Below are positions 60,766 to 64,000 of a stretch of 64,000 nucleotides of DNA, in pieces. The position numbers and the translations under genes are program-made. Each line of letters starts with the position of its first letter. The stretch's first letter is position 1. This DNA comes from Candidatus Zixiibacteriota bacterium (GTDB lineage Bacteria; Zixibacteria; MSB-5A5; GN15; JAAZOE01), in NCBI GenBank assembly GCA_023138975.1, contig JAGLON010000004.1, positions 124,001 through 188,000 on the forward strand. Reading direction: 5' to 3'. Below the pieces are notes generated by a model that worked only from the letters and a program-made list of their open reading frames with translations, made no database searches and was not told the DNA's origin.

Positions 60766-63597
60766 TTACTTTTTCGCTTTTTTCTTAGCCGGCTTTTTTG
60801 CCGCCGCTTTCTGGGCGGGTTTTTTCGCGGCAGTTTTCTTGGCCGCTTTTTTCCTCTTTGTCGGCTTAGCAAGACTATCTTTTTCCATCAGAGTCGCTTG
60901 AGCGGCTACCAGACGGGCAATCGGAACTCGGAACGGAGAACAGGAAACATAATCCAATCCTACCTTGTGGAAGAATAGAATCGATTCCGGATCGCCGCCA
61001 TGCTCACCGCAAATACCAACCTTCAGCTTCGGGTTAGTGCTGCGGCCCTTTTCAATACCCATACGGACCAGCTGACCGACACCAGTAGCATCTAAAGTAA
61101 CAAATGGATCCTGAGGCAAAATACCTTTATCAGTATAATAGGTCAGGAACTTTCCCGCATCATCGCGAGAAAAACCCATCGCCATCTGAGTCAGATCATT
61201 GGTGCCAAAGGAGAAGAACTCCGCCTCGACACTGATTTCATCAGCGGTCAATGCAGCTCTCGGAATCTCAATCATAGTCCCGATCATGTACTTAACTTTG
61301 GCTTTACGGCGACTAATGACTTCATTTGCGATACGTTCAGCGACTTCCTTCTGATTCTTATACTCATTAATGTGACCAATAAGCGGAATCATGATTTCCG
61401 GAAATACTTTTTTGCCTTTCTTGGTAACTTCGCAAGCTGCTTCAATAATCGCGCGGACCTGCATCTCAGTGATTTCAGGATAAACGATTCCGAGGCGACA
61501 GCCGCGATGGCCGAGCATCGGGTTCATCTCATGTAAATCATCAATGCGAGTCAGCATCAAATTAATAGAAGCAAGCTGATCGTCATAATCCTCACTGTTC
61601 TTATCAAGAAGATCAATGCGCGCTTCAACGTCTTCCTTGTTCGGAAGGAATTCGTGGAGTGGAGGATCAAGAGTTCGAATAGTAACCGGAAGACCGTTCA
61701 TCGCCTCAAAGATTTTCTTAAAATCATTGCGCTGGAACGGAAGCAGTTTATCCAAAGCAGCTTGACGGTCGACTGTGGTCTCGGCTAGAATCATTTCCTG
61801 CACGATCGGCAGACGCTCTTCGGAGAAGAACATATGCTCAGTACGGCAGAGGCCAATACCCTCTGCGCCAAATGAAATTGCCTTTAAGGAATCTTTGGGT
61901 GAGTCGGCGTTGGTGCGAACTCCCAAACGGCGATACTCGTCAGCCCATTTCATTAATTCGGCAAATTCACCGGAGAGCTCCGGATCAATAGTCGGTACCA
62001 AGCCGATAATAACTTCACCGGTGGAACCGTTAATGGTTATAATTTCGCCTTCCTTGATGATAAGCTTGCCAATCTGGAACTGTTTCTTTTTCTCATCGAC
62101 ACGAATCTGCTCACAACCAGCCACACACGGTTTACCCATACCGCGGGCAACAACCGCCGCGTGTGAAGTCATTCCGCCTCGGCTGGTAAGAATACCGGCA
62201 GCGGCGTTCATACCTTCAATATCATCCGGGTTAGTTTCCTGACGAACCAGAATACATTTTTTCTTGGACGATAGCTTAACCGCATCTTCAGCTGTAAATA
62301 CAGCCTGTCCTGAACCGGCGCCAGGTGAGGCCGCTAAGCCTTTGGCTACGGCTTTGTATTTGGCCTTGGGGTCCAGACGTGGATGCAGTAAATGATCAAG
62401 CTGAGGAGCTTCAATGCGCATTACCGCTTCTTCCTTCGAGAGAAGACCTTCTTTGACCATATCGGTCGCTATCTTCAGGGCCGCCTGCACAGTACGTTTA
62501 CCGGAGCGGGTCTGAAGCATATAGAGCGTACCTTCCTGAATCGTAAACTCGAAATCCTGAACGTCGCGATAATGAGCTTCCAGACGATCAGTGATGTCTT
62601 TAAGCTGCTTGAAAACATCAGGCATATCTTTCTTCAGATTAATAATCGGAGATGGCGTACGGATACCGGCAACGACATCTTCACCCTGCGCGTTAAGCAG
62701 ATACTCGCCGTAGAAAACCTTCTCGCCCGAACCGGGATCGCGGGTAAAGCCCACGCCGGTACCGGAAGTATTACCCATGTTACCATAAACCATTGCCTGG
62801 ACGTTGACTGCCGTTCCCAAATTAGATGGAATATTATTCAAGCGGCGGTAGCTGATGGCCCGGGGATTATTCCAGGAACGAAAGACCGCGTCGCGGGACA
62901 AAGCCAACTGAACATACGGATCTTCCGGGAACTCTTCACCGGTTTTCTTCTTGATGATTTTCTTGAACTGCTTGACGATATCCTCAAGGTCGCCGACCTG
63001 AAGTGAGCTGTCTTTCTTAATCTTTTTCTCTTTTTTCTTCTTTTCGATAACCTCTTCGAAGGCATCTTTATCTATGCCAAGAACAACATTACCAAACATG
63101 GAAATAAAACGACGATAGTTATCGTAACCGAAACGAGGATTTTTGGTCTTCTCAATAAAGCCAGCCAGAGTCTCATCGTTCAATCCCAGATTCAAGACAG
63201 TGTCCATCATGCCCGGCATTGAGAATTTAGCGCCGGAACGAACTGAAACAAGTAGCGGGTTTTTGGGATCACCGAATTTGGAACCCATTATTTTTTCCAT
63301 CTTGGTCAGATATGTTTTCATATCTTTTTCAAACCAAGTTGGTAAACTCATATCCGCTTCGTAATACATGTGGCATGTATCAGTAGTAATTGTAAATCCC
63401 GGAGGAACCGGAATATTGATGTTAGTCATTTCGGCCAGACCGGCACCTTTGCCGCCCAGCAAATCTTTCATGTCACCTTTGCCTTCGGCCTTACCCCCAC
63501 CGAAGAAATAAATCATTTTCGGGTGCGCTTTGGAATTAACCTTTTTCGCAGTTTTCCCGGATTTAGTTGACTTACTAGCCTTTGTAGATTTTGCCAT
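60766..63597 (-). CDS. ppdK: Pyruvate, phosphate dikinase with lysine-rich tails
   Basis: This enzyme of about 943 residues interconverts pyruvate, ATP and phosphate with phosphoenolpyruvate, AMP and pyrophosphate. The ATP-grasp part has 'DLLGGKGAGLAEMTNI' and 'FTRDPGSGEKVFYGEYL'. The phosphohistidine domain is 'GGMTSHAAVVARGMGKPCV' near 475. The PEP-binding barrel ends with the catalytic Cys in 'GICGEHGGDPES' near 862. Both ends carry extra Lys/Ala-rich tails: about 27 residues at the start and about 33 at the end (60769-60866), the latter like histone H1 tails. I chose the ATG at 63597, with GGAG 9 nt upstream; ATG at 63612 is also possible. Single-gene unit with a shared terminator. Confidence 0.95.
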   Translation of the reverse strand: MAKSTKASKSTKSGKTAKKVNSKAHPKMIYFFGGGKAEGKGDMKDLLGGKGAGLAEMTNINIPVPPGFTITTDTCHMYYEADMSLPTWFEKDMKTYLTKMEKIMGSKFGDPKNPLLVSVRSGAKFSMPGMMDTVLNLGLNDETLAGFIEKTKNPRFGYDNYRRFISMFGNVVLGIDKDAFEEVIEKKKKEKKIKKDSSLQVGDLEDIVKQFKKIIKKKTGEEFPEDPYVQLALSRDAVFRSWNNPRAISYRRLNNIPSNLGTAVNVQAMVYGNMGNTSGTGVGFTRDPGSGEKVFYGEYLLNAQGEDVVAGIRTPSPIINLKKDMPDVFKQLKDITDRLEAHYRDVQDFEFTIQEGTLYMLQTRSGKRTVQAALKIATDMVKEGLLSKEEAVMRIEAPQLDHLLHPRLDPKAKYKAVAKGLAASPGAGSGQAVFTAEDAVKLSSKKKCILVRQETNPDDIEGMNAAAGILTSRGGMTSHAAVVARGMGKPCVAGCEQIRVDEKKKQFQIGKLIIKEGEIITINGSTGEVIIGLVPTIDPELSGEFAELMKWADEYRRLGVRTNADSPKDSLKAISFGAEGIGLCRTEHMFFSEERLPIVQEMILAETTVDRQAALDKLLPFQRNDFKKIFEAMNGLPVTIRTLDPPLHEFLPNKEDVEARIDLLDKNSEDYDDQLASINLMLTRIDDLHEMNPMLGHRGCRLGIVYPEITEMQVRAIIEAACEVTKKGKKVFPEIMIPLIGHINEYKNQKEVAERIANEVISRRKAKVKYMIGTMIEIPRAALTADEISVEAEFFSFGTNDLTQMAMGFSRDDAGKFLTYYTDKGILPQDPFVTLDATGVGQLVRMGIEKGRSTNPKLKVGICGEHGGDPESILFFHKVGLDYVSCSPFRVPIARLVAAQATLMEKDSLAKPTKRKKAAKKTAAKKPAQKAAAKKPAKKKAKK

Positions 63598-63943
63598 GAC
63601 ACTAAGCTCCATATTAATAAATCACGTGTAAAATTGTTGGGGGAATGTACTAAATTTTATGGGCTGTACGCAAGTATAAAGGTAACTATTTGAATATTCA
63701 GACAGTCTAAAATTAAGTTTTTCCTCTTTCCGAAAAAATCCCCTTTTTACCGACAATCCTGACGGCTGTCCCATTTTGTCGGCAAAAACAGAGACGAAAT
63801 TAACACATCAAACTCAAAAATAGCCCTGAACAACATCCATTAATATCGATGTTTCGTGACAGGCATAAACCGGCAGAAGCGGCCTTTCAACCGCCTCGCT
63901 CAAATTTGTGCTCTTAGATTATCAGAGGAACAGAAAAGTATTC
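63598..63943. other. Intergenic region (about 345 bp), no gene found
   Basis: This stretch lies upstream of ppdK and should contain its promoter. I see no coding frame, tRNA or terminator-like hairpin. Confidence 0.45.
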
Positions 63944-64000
63944 CTACATAGTAAACAATCGCTCGCCGGAAATTATCTTCTCCAGCATTTTGACCGTCTT
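63944..64000 (-). CDS. Possible 3' end of a gene entering from the right edge
   Basis: An open minus-strand frame reaches the window end and closes with TAG at 63944-63946; the visible peptide is KTVKMLEKIISGERLFTM. It looks like an ordinary protein C-terminus, but 18 codons are too few to confirm. Confidence 0.3.
   Translation of the reverse strand, partial: KTVKMLEKIISGERLFTM

Noticed and set aside
1-64000. CRISPR arrays, insertion sequences, prophage genes, tRNA or rRNA genes
   Set aside because: I looked for spaced direct repeats, transposase or integrase motifs and tRNA T-loop patterns and found none that hold up.

Overview
The window looks like chromosomal DNA of a Gram-negative, free-living bacterium of the FCB superphylum; candidate phylum Zixibacteria or a close relative is my best guess. 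The grounds are: a complete Tol-Pal envelope cluster; several secreted proteins ending in the 'QNYPNPFNPTT' FlgD-like/type IX-like C-terminal domain; modular Cys-rich surface proteins with cohesin- and dockerin-like parts; and a housekeeping gene set (smc, ftsY, mreB, scpA/B, rnr, holA, trpS, ppdK) arranged in tight, overlapping operons. Base composition is moderate and even. I saw no phage, insertion sequence, CRISPR array, rRNA or tRNA gene. Phylum assignment is inference; no marker rRNA is present.

Layout. 1-7.9 kb (minus): a secreted M14 carboxypeptidase running off the left edge, a creatininase-family hydrolase, a DUF2064 transferase-like protein, a DsbD-type thiol reductase, a pseudo-receiver protein, a rhomboid protease, a very small membrane protein whose frame continues through an in-frame TGA (candidate selenoprotein), a CoA-binding protein and thioredoxin. 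8.1-16.2 kb (plus): dtd, maf, a RodZ-like protein, a GT9-like protein, smc, ftsY, then yjbQ and rlmH. 16.3-23.6 kb (minus): one 2,439-residue surface protein with about 19 Cys-rich Ig/HYR-like modules, a cohesin-like and a dockerin-like region and a sorting domain. 24.2-29.8 kb (minus): holA, an ECF sigma/anti-sigma pair, pcm, a PspC protein and a LiaF-like protein.

29.9-38.0 kb (minus): one tightly overlapping run from rnr through a sigma-54 activator and three envelope proteins to dgt. 38.1-40.4 kb (minus): an ECF sigma factor, a zinc-finger anti-sigma factor and two Spy/CpxP-like periplasmic proteins, a likely envelope or metal stress switch. 40.6-42.5 kb: a LamG lipoprotein. 42.7-48.0 kb (minus): mreB, an RluB-type pseudouridine synthase, scpB, scpA, trpS and an HNH nuclease. 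48.3-51.2 kb (plus): a secreted M28 peptidase with the same C-terminal sorting signal as the giant surface protein. 51.2-55.1 kb (minus): a three-gene cluster built around a MutL-type (glutamate mutase L) ASKHA ATPase with no mutase subunit beside it. 55.5-60.7 kb (plus): tolQ-tolR-tonB/tolA-tolB-pal-cpoB plus one unknown gene. 60.8-63.6 kb (minus): pyruvate phosphate dikinase with lysine-rich tails.

The items I consider most worth following are the TGA-containing small membrane gene beside thioredoxin, the MutL cluster, the sigma/anti-sigma/Spy operon, the rnr/sigma-54/surface-protein operon, and the giant repeat protein.
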